Origin: CAZFYZ01 sp964523735
GTDB lineage: Bacteria; Armatimonadota; UBA5829
Length of the DNA: 24,527 bases
Direction: 5' to 3'
Assembly (NCBI GenBank): GCA_964523735.1
Contig: CAZFYZ010000056.1
Coordinates: 1 to 24,527 of the forward strand
Part shown: positions 7,379-15,681 of the stretch, in pieces
Numbering within the stretch: position 1 is the first letter of the stretch
How the letters are laid out: each line of letters opens with the position of its first letter
Program-made: the position numbers and the translations under genes
The notes under the pieces: model-generated
The model's input: only the letters and a program-made list of their open reading frames with translations
The model's database searches: none
What the model was told of the DNA's origin: nothing

Positions 7379-7837
7379 CTAGGTCCTCGCTACCAGGGCG
7401 ATTCCGCAAGCCACCAGCACGCTCCCGGCCCACCTGAGCGGTGACACGTCCTCTCTCAGCAGGAAATGGGCTAGCAGCGTCACCAGCACGTAATCGGCCG
7501 CAGTCAGGGGCAGGACGAAGCTTAAGCTCTCCCACGAAAGCGATGCCAGGTACAGCACCAGGAACGCGATCAGCAGCACGATTCCGCCCATCACAAAGGG
7601 GTTCGTCATCGTCATCAGGAATCCGGCGATGATGCCGGGTGGATCGGCGGCGTCGACCATCTTCATCCCCCGGCTGAGGGCGATGTCTCCGAACGCGCCG
7701 AACACAACCGCGAAGAACATGACTATCAGCACCTTGGCTTTGTTGCGGCGCTGGCTAATCGTATGTAAAGCACTCCCTGGCTCGGGAGTGTCGTCATTTC
7801 TCTCGGGCAATGCCACAGTCTGCAACCTCGGTTCCAC
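7379..7837 (-). CDS. Small EamA/DMT-family membrane transporter, subunit 1
   Basis: A 152-residue protein with a polar N-terminal tail of about 35 residues followed by four transmembrane helices. GDIALSRGM lies in the first helix, and the pattern LTAADYVLVTLLAHFLLRED...LRWAG in the last two is typical of EamA/SMR proteins. I start it at GTG 7837 because AGAGGAG lies 7 bases upstream; the same frame is open further back to 7975 but would overlap the radical SAM gene. It begins 40 bases after the end of that gene and its own stop touches the start of the second transporter. The three genes therefore look like one operon, with the two transporters as a pair of paralogues. Confidence 0.82.
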   Translation of the reverse strand: MEPRLQTVALPERNDDTPEPGSALHTISQRRNKAKVLIVMFFAVVFGAFGDIALSRGMKMVDAADPPGIIAGFLMTMTNPFVMGGIVLLIAFLVLYLASLSWESLSFVLPLTAADYVLVTLLAHFLLREDVSPLRWAGSVLVACGIALVART

Positions 7838-7877
7838 AAGATATCTCCTCTGGTATTTTACCGCCCGTTGGCGGAGG

Positions 7878-9314
7878 TTACTCCGGCCTTGCGGCCTTTG
7901 TATGGCTTCGCCCCCGACTGCGCAGGAACGAAATGAACTCCTTACCCTCCCGCAGGCGTCTTCGCCGTTCCTCACGGTCTCTGGCCATGCCTGCCCCGAT
8001 TCGCAGCATCACCTTGGGGCGAAAGTAGAACCGCCTGTAGAATCTGTCGACCGCAGCGTGTATCTCGTCACCTGAGATCGAGTCATAGGTCAGAGGGCAC
8101 TGCTGGACACCGTCGCCGGACACCAGTTCGCTCTCTATCAGCCAACCGTTCTCAATCGCCTGCCTGTAGAGTTCCGTCCCAGGGTATGGGGCGGCGATTG
8201 AGACTTGGATCGTGTCAGGGTCGAGTTCGCGCGCATAGCTGATAGTCTGCTCAACAGTATCCTTGGTCTCTCCCGGCAGACCAAGCATGAAAGTGCCGTG
8301 AACCTGGATGCCTGCCCTTCGGCAGTTGTGCATGAACTCGCGGGCCATCTGTGTCGTAATGCCCTTGCGTGCCCGCCTGAGGATCTCATCGTTGCCCGAT
8401 TCGAATCCCACCATCAGCAGCCTGAGGCCGCCGTCCCTGAGCGCATTGAGCGTGTCAGACGATACGTTCGCCCGCGAACTCGTTGACCAAGTGATCCCCA
8501 GTTTTCCAAGTCTTCTTGCTACGTCAACAGCACGAGCAGGGTCGGCTGTGAAGGTATCATCGTCTATGAAGAACTCCTTGACCTCTGGGAAGTAATCACG
8601 TGCAAGTGCGAGTTCTTTCTCAACAGAGTCCGCGCTTCGCGTGCGGTAGGTGTTGCCGGCCATGGTCTGTGGCCACAGACAGAACGTGCACTTGGCGGGG
8701 CAGCCGCGGCCCGTGTAGAGTGACAGGTAGGGGTGCTTCAGATACCCGATGTAGTAGTTCTCGATGGTGAGATCGCGCTTGTAGACGTCGATCACGAACG
8801 GGAGGGCATCAAGGTCGGTGATGCGTGGAGCGTCGGGGTTGTGCCTCACCTGACCACCGTCCCGCCAACTCAGTCCGTTGGTCTGCGAGATCGGCTGGCC
8901 CTCTGCGATCTCCTTGATGGGGATGTCGAACTCCCCCCGAACTACGAAATCTACCGCCTGCGCCTGACGAAGCGATTGCTCCGGTAGCACGGTTACGTGA
9001 GGGCCGACGAACCCAATCAGGCTGTCCGGCTTTCTGTTCCTTATCTGGGCAGCGAGTGAGGCATCATTGCGAAACGAGGGAGTGCTGGTGTAGATGATGA
9101 CTAGATCGAAGCCATCTGCGATGCCTAGAGTGCTCTCCAGGTCCAGGTCACTAGCGGGCGCATCCACCAGCCTGCTGTCGCTGACGAGCGCCGCCGCCTG
9201 CGCCAGCCAGGTCGGATACCAGAACGAGCGTATCTCTCTTCTCGCCTGGTAACGCGAACCTGCGCCGCCGTCGAAGCCGGCATACGATGGGGGGTTCAGG
9301 AAGAGCGTTCTCAT
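7878..9314 (-). CDS. hpnJ: B12-binding-domain radical SAM enzyme, HpnJ-like
   Basis: The protein has an N-terminal cobalamin-binding-like domain (about 1-140) and a radical SAM domain with the iron-sulfur motif C205-x3-C209-x2-C212 in YTGRGCPAKCTFC. The N-terminus (LFLNPPSYAGFDGGAGSRY, with FWYPTWLAQ at 31-39) and the stretch after the cluster (LWPQTMAGNTYRTRS) match what I remember of the hopanoid-associated HpnJ family. HpnJ is implicated in making the cyclitol-ether head group of bacteriohopanetetrol from a glucosaminyl precursor. Length of 478 aa fits. No other hopanoid genes (shc, hpnH, hpnI, hpnK) are in the window, so the exact substrate is uncertain; it could be a relative acting on another polar lipid. 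Two small transporters follow on the same strand. Confidence 0.85.
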   Translation of the reverse strand: MRTLFLNPPSYAGFDGGAGSRYQARREIRSFWYPTWLAQAAALVSDSRLVDAPASDLDLESTLGIADGFDLVIIYTSTPSFRNDASLAAQIRNRKPDSLIGFVGPHVTVLPEQSLRQAQAVDFVVRGEFDIPIKEIAEGQPISQTNGLSWRDGGQVRHNPDAPRITDLDALPFVIDVYKRDLTIENYYIGYLKHPYLSLYTGRGCPAKCTFCLWPQTMAGNTYRTRSADSVEKELALARDYFPEVKEFFIDDDTFTADPARAVDVARRLGKLGITWSTSSRANVSSDTLNALRDGGLRLLMVGFESGNDEILRRARKGITTQMAREFMHNCRRAGIQVHGTFMLGLPGETKDTVEQTISYARELDPDTIQVSIAAPYPGTELYRQAIENGWLIESELVSGDGVQQCPLTYDSISGDEIHAAVDRFYRRFYFRPKVMLRIGAGMARDREERRRRLREGKEFISFLRSRGRSHTKAARPE

Positions 9315-9366
9315 ACCAGCTCATTTTTGCCCCCAGGCGGATGGGTTCAAACGAAGTGTGCTCGTG

Positions 9367-9903
9367 TCAGTCGGGAGAGAACGTTACTCCCACCACCTTG
9401 CCATTTGAGAAACCGACCATGCCCCAATCGCCGCCAAACTCCTTCGAATGGCTGTGTTGGAAGATGAGGGTGCCGGTTCCATTGGACAAGCCACTGCCCC
9501 CGACCCACATTGCAGAGCGACTAACGGAGCGGCCTGTGACGGGGTCCATATGTGCTGTGCTTTTCGACTCTTGCTCGAACCATCTGCTCATCTTGGATCT
9601 CACTTGCGAAACGGTCATGCCGGGGCGGATGCTATAGAGGTCTCGAAGAAAAGGCCTTCTTGTGTTCCCGGACGTACTCCATGCGAAGTACACCATCAGT
9701 GCATAGGCGAGCATTCCCGCAACCTTGATCCATATGGGGCGCTTGCGAAGAAGCAGCAGAACAGAGATACTGCTGAAGGCGGCTAACATGGCATAGCTTG
9801 CAGGCGACATAGTGATGTTGATGTAGGCCACGATGTAGAGGATGGTGGCGACGACGAAGGAGAGGATTACGGCAATCAAGAGCAACAACAAATTGATCTT
9901 CAT
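9367..9903 (-). CDS. Three-helix membrane protein with BamE/SmpA-like C-terminal domain
   Basis: A 178-residue protein with hydrophobic helices at about 3-27, 32-52 and 57-75, then a soluble tail. The tail starts with LYSIRPGMTVSQVRSKM (89-105). This resembles the IxxGMTxxQVxxxLG pattern that opens the BamE/SmpA (OmlA) fold of outer-membrane assembly lipoproteins and beta-lactamase inhibitor-like proteins. The protein is not a lipoprotein, and fusion of this motif to three membrane helices is unusual. The start is firm: AGGAGG lies 9 bases before the ATG. It lies between aconitase and the HpnJ-like gene on the same strand. Its function is unknown. Confidence 0.78.
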   Translation of the reverse strand: MKINLLLLLIAVILSFVVATILYIVAYINITMSPASYAMLAAFSSISVLLLLRKRPIWIKVAGMLAYALMVYFAWSTSGNTRRPFLRDLYSIRPGMTVSQVRSKMSRWFEQESKSTAHMDPVTGRSVSRSAMWVGGSGLSNGTGTLIFQHSHSKEFGGDWGMVGFSNGKVVGVTFSPD

Positions 9904-9967
9904 TTCCTTGCACCTCCTGCTGCAATACGTTACCAGGCTTGTCCTGGTTTCATGCGAGCATCAACTG

Positions 9968-11896
9968 CTAGGCGCTCATCTTGATCTTGTTCAGTCTGCC
10001 GCCTGCCAGCACGACCTCGCGCTCTCTGGCTGAGAGATCGTGGGTCACTTTGATCGTAACGCCGGCGGTAGCATCGGTCAGATCGAAGATGGATTCGCCG
10101 CGTGTGATTGCGCCTGCGATGCCCTCGATTCTGATCTCGTCCAGCTGAGACAGCCTGTCGTAGTCTGAGGGGTTCACCATCTTCAGAGGCAGGATGCCGA
10201 AGTTGATGAGGTTCTGCCGGTGTATCCGGGCAAAGGACTTGGCGATGACTGCCTTGACTCCAAGATACATCGGAGCTAGCGCGGCGTGCTCGCGTGACGA
10301 GCCCTGGCCGTAGTTCTCACCGCCAAGGACAAACCCGCCTCCGAACTCCCGTGCCCTCTTGGCGAACTCGGGGTCGATGCCGGAGAAGACGAACTCCGAG
10401 ATCGCTGGGATGTTGGACCTGAGCGGTAGAACCTTCGCCCCCGCCGGCATTATGTCGTCGGTCGTGATGTTGTCTCCCACTTTGAGCAGAATCCTGCCTG
10501 TGAGTGTCTGGGGCAGGGCCTCCGCCTGGGGTAGGGGCTTGATGTTGGGACCGCGTACGATCTCGACCGTTTCCTGCGCGTTGCTTGGCGGAATCACCAT
10601 GCGGTCATCCACCGCGTACTTCTCTGGCGCCTCGAACACGACCGGTTCGCCGAGTTTCCTGGGGTCGGTGATTGTGCCATGGATAGCGGCGGCCACGGCG
10701 ACTTCCGGTCCTGCAAGATAGACCTGAGCGCTCTTGGTGCCGCTTCGGCCCTCGAAATTGCGGTTGAAAGTGCGAATCGAGACAGCGTTCGTGCGGGGAG
10801 CTTGACCCATGCCTATACACGGCCCGCAGGCTGATTCCAGAATCCGAGCGCCGGAGGCGATGAGCATAGCCAGAGCGCCGTTCTCCGCGATCATCTCAAA
10901 GACCTGTCGCGAGCCGGGCGAGATTACCAGACTGACTGACGGATGAACGACCTTGCCCTTGAGCGCTCCCGCCACCACCATCAGGTCCCTGAGGGACGAG
11001 TTCGTGCAGCTGCCAATAGCCACCTGGTCAACCTTGGTGCCCTCAACATCTGCAACCTTGCACACTCGATCCGGCATGTGCGGCTGCGCGATCATTGGTT
11101 CAAGTGTGTCTAAGTTTATCTCGTAAACCTGATCATATTCAGCGTCGGGATCCGGCTTCAGCTCCCGCCACTCGCTCTCTCGGCCCTGCGAAGCCATGAA
11201 CTGGCGTGTTACATCGTCACTTGGGAAGATCGATGAGGTTGCGCCAAGCTCAGCGCCCATATTCGTAATCGTGGCGCGATCCGTCGCCGAAAGACTCGCA
11301 ACGCCATCACCGCCGTATTCGATGACCTTGCCGACACCGCCTTTGACGGTCATTAAGCGCAGTACTTCAAGAATCACATCCTTTGCCGACACCCAAGGCT
11401 GGAGCTTGCCAGTCAGGCGCACGAGAACGATCTTCGGCATAGGCAGGAAGAACGGCTCGCCAGCCATCGCAGCCGCGACATCCAGCCCGCCCGCTCCTAT
11501 CGCGAGCATCCCGAGCCCGCCTGCTGTGGGCGTATGGCTGTCAGAACCAAGCAGAGTGTCCCCAGGAATGTCGAATCGCTCAAGCTGCACCTGGTGGCAA
11601 ATCCCGTTGCCTGGGCGCGAGAAGAAGATCCCGTGCTTCGCTGCAACGCTCTGCAGGTAAGCGTGGTCGTCTGCGTTCTCAAAGCCGGACTGGAGCGTGT
11701 TGTGGTCGATATAGCTCACTGATCGCTTCGTTCGGACCTTGGGTACGCCCATTGCCTCGAACTGCAAATAGGCCATCGTGCCTGTCGCGTCCTGCGTGAG
11801 CGTGTGGTCGATCCGAATCGCGATCTCCTCGCCAGGGGTCATGTTTCCCTCGACCAAATGCTCCTTGATGATCTTCTGCGCTATGCTAAATCCCAT
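9968..11896 (-). CDS. acnA: Aconitate hydratase (Aquifex-type, about 640 aa)
   Basis: It interconverts citrate and isocitrate through cis-aconitate in the TCA cycle. The catalytic part has the three [4Fe-4S] cysteines: C297 in IGSCTNSSL, and C357 and C360 in ESACGPCIGMGQ. The segment LLGSDSHTPTAGGLG (115-129) is also typical. The C-terminal swivel domain contains GDNITTDDIMPAG and GENYGQGSSREHAA with the substrate-binding loop. The single-chain length of 642 residues fits the short Aquifex-type aconitases rather than the roughly 890-residue AcnA. Homoaconitase or isopropylmalate isomerase activity is a less likely alternative. GGAG lies 5 bases before the ATG. The metallophosphoesterase gene ends 12 bases upstream, suggesting cotranscription from the GH38 region. 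Confidence 0.93.
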   Translation of the reverse strand: MGFSIAQKIIKEHLVEGNMTPGEEIAIRIDHTLTQDATGTMAYLQFEAMGVPKVRTKRSVSYIDHNTLQSGFENADDHAYLQSVAAKHGIFFSRPGNGICHQVQLERFDIPGDTLLGSDSHTPTAGGLGMLAIGAGGLDVAAAMAGEPFFLPMPKIVLVRLTGKLQPWVSAKDVILEVLRLMTVKGGVGKVIEYGGDGVASLSATDRATITNMGAELGATSSIFPSDDVTRQFMASQGRESEWRELKPDPDAEYDQVYEINLDTLEPMIAQPHMPDRVCKVADVEGTKVDQVAIGSCTNSSLRDLMVVAGALKGKVVHPSVSLVISPGSRQVFEMIAENGALAMLIASGARILESACGPCIGMGQAPRTNAVSIRTFNRNFEGRSGTKSAQVYLAGPEVAVAAAIHGTITDPRKLGEPVVFEAPEKYAVDDRMVIPPSNAQETVEIVRGPNIKPLPQAEALPQTLTGRILLKVGDNITTDDIMPAGAKVLPLRSNIPAISEFVFSGIDPEFAKRAREFGGGFVLGGENYGQGSSREHAALAPMYLGVKAVIAKSFARIHRQNLINFGILPLKMVNPSDYDRLSQLDEIRIEGIAGAITRGESIFDLTDATAGVTIKVTHDLSAREREVVLAGGRLNKIKMSA

Positions 11897-11908
11897 TGCC
11901 GCTCCATG

Positions 11909-12733
11909 TTAGTTGAGATAGACTGTCCAGTATCCGAGCCTGCCGTCCGTGTATTCGTAGACACGATAGGTGGTCTGCCTGCCGAACAACCCTGTGACCG
12001 GCGGGCATACGTAGACTGGCGTGCATCCTACCCAATGCAACTGATCGCGATGCCTGTGCCCCGTGATCACTGCTTTCACGCTAGGTGACTTGACGATCGA
12101 GTCCCACTTGTCACGACTCTCTTTGCGCCATTCGAAGAAAAGAGAGCCCCCATCCGACGCAAACCCGGCGTTCAGATCCTCAACATCCGGGCGATGGGTG
12201 AACACGATGACGGGTTTGTCGCCAGCCTCCGCTACGTGCTGTTCCAGCCACTTGAGCGCGTCATAGTTCGGAATGTGACGTTGTGACGCAGCCGTCTCGG
12301 AGTACAACATCAGGAATGTCACGCCTCGGTAGTCTGCCTTGGATGCGAGTGGCCCGAAGTTCCTGGCGAACGCCTCGGCCGTCTGCGCCATCCTGTCACC
12401 AGCCACGATGTCGTGGTTCCCGGCCAGGTAATGGACCGGCGGTTTCAGCTTGGACATCGTTTCCAACGTGGCCTTGACGGCGGGCTCGTCCGACATGCCG
12501 GCGTCCAAGATATCGCCTGTCACCACGACACACTCGATCTTCATCGGCAGACGGTTGATCGAGTCAACCACCTTTGCGACTCGTTCAGCGTTGTCGGCCT
12601 TGCCGATATGCAGGTCGGTCATCTGCGCAAAGTAGAAGTGCTGCCCTACACACGGCGAAGCAAATGCCAGCACCAGACACGCGACAATGACCGACGCCTT
12701 GACGGTCCAACTTGGTCCAGACTCAGAAGTCAT
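11909..12733 (-). CDS. Exported calcineurin-like metallophosphoesterase
   Basis: A two-metal phosphoesterase of 274 residues with an N-terminal signal peptide (hydrophobic 12-27, likely cleaved near 30), so it acts outside the cytoplasm. All the classical metal-binding blocks are present: D40-x-H42 (TDLHIG), GD at 73-74, GNHD at 105-108, a lone histidine in VFTHRPD, and GHRHRD near residue 225. The residue before C28 is proline, so this is not a convincing lipobox. It lies between the GH38 gene (10 bases upstream) and aconitase (12 bases downstream) on the same strand. The substrate cannot be read from the sequence; the neighbouring mannosidase would fit a phosphorylated sugar, but that is a guess. 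Confidence 0.88.
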   Translation of the reverse strand: MTSESGPSWTVKASVIVACLVLAFASPCVGQHFYFAQMTDLHIGKADNAERVAKVVDSINRLPMKIECVVVTGDILDAGMSDEPAVKATLETMSKLKPPVHYLAGNHDIVAGDRMAQTAEAFARNFGPLASKADYRGVTFLMLYSETAASQRHIPNYDALKWLEQHVAEAGDKPVIVFTHRPDVEDLNAGFASDGGSLFFEWRKESRDKWDSIVKSPSVKAVITGHRHRDQLHWVGCTPVYVCPPVTGLFGRQTTYRVYEYTDGRLGYWTVYLN

Positions 12734-12743
12734 AACTCACAAC

Positions 12744-14078
12744 TCACAGCTCGAATAGCACCGTTTGCATCCGGAACCCGGGCATTGGGAAGCTGACAGT
12801 CTTGCCTTTGGTCGCGAGCTTGCCGCCTGTCGGTTCCTCGTTGAGGTTGGCAAGCACTGCTTTCTTGAACTTGCCTGCAATTGTGATGGTCGCGTCCACG
12901 TCGTCCGGCGTCGTGTTCAGCACACGAACCACCAGCGCGTTGGACTTCTCCGCCTTCTTCACGGATGTCACGATGATGTTGCTCGGAGCTACGCTTACGA
13001 AAGACTGTGCCTTGGGCAAGTCTCCCCCGTGAAGTCCAGTAATGACAGCCCGCGGCGGGGCGTTGTGCTGGTGCGCCATTTGCCAGACCTGAGCACGCTT
13101 CCAGTTGCCTTGGTATGGTACGACCGCGTATCTGAAGATCTGCTTGCCGAGGCACTGCGCATCAGGGGTGGGCATGACCGGGCCGGCGTTATATGGCCGG
13201 GCCTCGTAGTCGTCGCGCGAGAGCCAGCCGCATGACCGCAGCAGCGTCTGCGCGATCGTGACCGGTTCGCCCTTGAGGACCTCGTATTCCGGCATTCCCT
13301 GATTGATCACAGCCAACCCGCAATCGGTTCCATCGACCGCAACATAAGACTGCACAGGTTTCTGGCCAACGGGCTTCTCACACCAATCCTCGCCCGGCGG
13401 GAGATCGATGGGCCTGCGAACCACATCGAACTGCCCTTCCGCGAAACAGTAATCAGCCGATGCCACACTGGGGAAGTGTGCCCGAAGCCGGTGGTCTCGG
13501 GCGTTGTTGCCGAAGACGGTGAGGACATCGACGCGCGGCAGATCGGCGTGAAGAGTGACGTATACGCTGACGGGACACTCGACAGTTCGTTCCGCCCTGG
13601 ACATTCGGTCTGGAGTCAGACCCTCCGGCAAATGCAGAACCAGGTCGCACCGCAATGTGCCGATCCCAGGTCCACGTTCGACGATCGACATCGTTCCGCC
13701 AACGCCCTCGGACGTGATCGTGCGAGAGTTGGGTGCCCAACCATAGTTGTACTCGTCGCCGCAGTCCTCGGTGTCCTCGAGAAGATTGAGGTTGTGGTAG
13801 GTCGTCCTCGTCTGCTTGTGGTACAGGTCGAACGTACCATTGCTGCGGACGGTGAGCTTGACGAAGTCATTCTCCATCTCGCCCAACCCGACACTAAGCG
13901 GCGATGCGACATCGACCCGACCCTTCTCTATGTAGTAGGTCTTGTAGCCGAGCGATGGGATGTCCTTGCCGGTGAAGTAGACATCGGCGGACCAGCGAGA
14001 CCGCCGCCTGTCATACTGGCAGATGTAGTCGTTGGTAACGTGAGTCGCTACGGGCTGCCCCGTCTCGTCCTTGACAAC
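12744..14078 (-). pseudogene. C-terminal part of GH38 alpha-mannosidase, downstream of an in-frame TAG
   Basis: The frame of the upstream mannosidase fragment continues after the TAG at 14079-14081 with no further stop until 12744. It includes about 64 residues (13887-14078) that have no start codon of their own. The translation shows the usual GH38 C-terminal beta-sandwich region, including ENDFVKLTVRSNGTFDL and a DTEDCGDEYNY segment. No ribosome binding site and start codon occur just after the TAG. The first usable codons (TTG 13884-13886, ATG 13875-13877) lie well inside the domain and have only weak upstream sites. The piece is therefore probably not a separate gene. It is the disabled, or read-through, second half of one enzyme of about 877 residues. 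Confidence 0.8.
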
Positions 14079-14081
14079 CTA
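14079..14081 (-). other. In-frame amber codon inside the GH38 gene
   Basis: The minus strand reads GTA AGC AAG TAG GTT GTC AAG. This is the only stop codon in an 878-codon frame. TAG also ends rpoN, ogg and the second Gfo/Idh/MocA gene in this window, so amber is a normal stop here and is not reassigned. A single C-to-T change from CAG (Gln) would create it. Confidence 0.9.
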
Positions 14082-15377
14082 CTTGCTTACCATCTCTCCG
14101 GGCTCAATGTGGTTCTCCAGCCGGACCTTGACCGTGTCGGTCACATCCCACGCGTGCGGATTGAACACCACTACGGCTTGAGCTTCCTTGTCGGTGGAAT
14201 CGCTTGCGGTGTTGACTTTCTCTGCGAGGAATCTCAGTGACTCGCGCGTCATTACCTCGCCGATCTGCTGCGACTGCTCGAACCGAGGCATCATCTCGCG
14301 GTGCACCTGGTCGATGGAGCAACCGCAGATCGAATCGTGCGGGTGGTTCTTGATCAGAAGCTTCCACGCCTCCCAGAGTATCTGGTTCTCATACTTGCCG
14401 CCGTTGAGCCAGGCTAGTGCTGACGCAGGCTCGGCCCACTTCTCAAGCAGGGTCTGCGTTCGCTCGTTTGCCTGCTTTATGTACATTCTAGCGGAGAACA
14501 CGCCCAGAAGCAGCGGCATGGTCTTGCCACTGTGGAACTCCCCGCGATATGACTTGAGTTTGGGGTTCGCGGAAAGGATCTTCTCGATGAGGTCCTCGTA
14601 GGTCGAGTGAACCACCTCGGCGTCGTCCAGGTGCTCGTTCACATACTTGATTATTTCAGCCAGCCGGACTTCAGGCTCCGTGTGATCACTGCCGTTGTTG
14701 AGCAGGAGGTACCGCGTTGAGGCCTTCTTTGAAAGTGTTGCTATCTGCTCTTTCACTTCCTCGACGGCTGAGTCCAGATCTATCTCGGGCTTCCGGTTCC
14801 AGTGGCCCCTGCCGAAGAACGTGAGGTTGTCATAGCTGTTAGCCAGATGAACACCGAGGACCTTGGTTCCATCGGGTGCCTCCCACCAGAACTCGGAGTT
14901 CATGTCATCTACTTCGTTGCCCATTCCTCGGGCAAACAGCACGCCCGGCAGTCCGAAGCCGGCCATTATCTGCGGAAGCTGCGAGATGTGGCCGAACGGA
15001 TCAGGAATGTAGCCAGCCTTCATCGTGCGGCCGAACTCCTCGGATATCATGTGGCCAAGCATCAGATTCCGGACGGTCGCCTCTCCGCTGACCAGGAACT
15101 CGTCCGGCAGTATGTACCACGGCCCTACAAGTATCCGCCCGTCTTTCACGTGCTTGCGGATGTGCTCTCGCTCCTGCGGACGGATCTCCAGATAGTCCTC
15201 GAGTACGACTGTCTGACCGTCAAACGTGAACGACTTGTACTCCGGGTCTGTATCGAGCAGCTTGAGAAGCTTGTCCATGAGTCTGACGAGCCTGATCCTG
15301 AATTCCTGGAACGTCCAATACCATTCCCGGTCCCAATGGGTCTCAGGCACGAGAATGAGAGTGTGCTTCTTGGGCAT
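14079..15377 (-). CDS. GH38 alpha-mannosidase (MngB-like), N-terminal catalytic part, prematurely stopped
   Basis: Residues 14-20 (HWDREWY) open the GH38 catalytic barrel. Zinc ligands H14 and D16, nucleophile D126 in PDPFGH, and H347 in NHPHDSICG are all present, as is NGSDH (228-232). The protein is cut by TAG after residue 432, so the catalytic and three-helix middle domains are complete but the C-terminal sandwich domains are lost. The full frame would encode about 877 residues, close to E. coli MngB (mannosylglycerate hydrolase) and to other bacterial alpha-mannosidases. I start at ATG 15377 because GGAGG lies 5 bases before it (TTG at 15380 would be too close). An extended -10 promoter lies upstream. 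It heads a run with the phosphoesterase and aconitase genes. Confidence 0.9.
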   Translation of the reverse strand: MPKKHTLILVPETHWDREWYWTFQEFRIRLVRLMDKLLKLLDTDPEYKSFTFDGQTVVLEDYLEIRPQEREHIRKHVKDGRILVGPWYILPDEFLVSGEATVRNLMLGHMISEEFGRTMKAGYIPDPFGHISQLPQIMAGFGLPGVLFARGMGNEVDDMNSEFWWEAPDGTKVLGVHLANSYDNLTFFGRGHWNRKPEIDLDSAVEEVKEQIATLSKKASTRYLLLNNGSDHTEPEVRLAEIIKYVNEHLDDAEVVHSTYEDLIEKILSANPKLKSYRGEFHSGKTMPLLLGVFSARMYIKQANERTQTLLEKWAEPASALAWLNGGKYENQILWEAWKLLIKNHPHDSICGCSIDQVHREMMPRFEQSQQIGEVMTRESLRFLAEKVNTASDSTDKEAQAVVVFNPHAWDVTDTVKVRLENHIEPGEMVSK

Positions 15378-15423
15378 CAAATCCTCCGATGGGGGTCGGG
15401 CAACCCGACATAGATCAGAGGCT

Positions 15424-15432
15424 ATTATAGCA
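15424..15432 (-). promoter_or_regulatory. Extended -10 promoter of the GH38 gene
   Basis: The minus strand has TGCTATAAT (TG-N-TATAAT) at 15432-15424. No good -35 hexamer is found 16-18 bases upstream, as is usual for extended -10 promoters. It would give a leader of about 40 bases before the ATG at 15377. Confidence 0.55.
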
Positions 15433-15495
15433 GATAGCAGGCGGCTGCATGTAGTGGCCGAACGCCTTCAACTGTTCAGGCTTCTGAGCATCTTC

Positions 15496-15562
15496 GTGAT
15501 CCTGAACTGGATTCAGGACCCACTCGGCCTCGGACTGGGCGCTGAAACGAGTTCAGCATGAC
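15496..15562. repeat. Inverted pair of REP-like elements
   Basis: Copy one (15496-15523) and the reverse complement of copy two (15535-15562) match at 21 of 28 positions. Each copy contains its own small dyad: CCTGAA/TTCAGG in the first, GCTGAA/TTCAGC in the second. The two could fold as separate hairpins or as one long cruciform. This motif type resembles widespread intergenic REP repeats of the CTGAACTNGNTTCAG form. The element fills the middle of the 300-base gap between the GH38 gene and the E2 gene. Confidence 0.75.
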
Positions 15563-15627
15563 GTAGCCCCGGCATCGCAAGAAGGAATCGGACTGCTGAG
15601 AAGCGTAGAATCCATGGGTAACTTGAT

Positions 15628-15653
15628 GCGGCGAGCACGCACGCGTGGGCCGC
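15628..15653 (+). other. Possible hairpin in the leader of the E2 operon
   Basis: GCGGC (15628-15632) pairs with GCCGC (15649-15653), and inside it CACG (15636-15639) pairs with CGTG (15644-15647). The hairpin ends 7 bases before the purine-rich site GAAAGG (15661-15666) of the E2 gene. No T-run follows, so it is not a terminator; a role in translation is only a possibility. Confidence 0.3.
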
Positions 15654-15681
15654 GGTCTCTGAAAGGTAGTGTACAGTTCCA

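Noticed and set aside
9932..9948. Small stem-loop (ACCAGG/CCTGGT) after aconitase as a terminator
   Set aside because: Only a 6-bp stem, and no T-run on the aconitase strand.
13476..14240. Plus-strand frame of 254 codons across the mannosidase TAG site
   Set aside because: The minus strand is clearly GH38 on both sides of the TAG, so this frame is a shadow.
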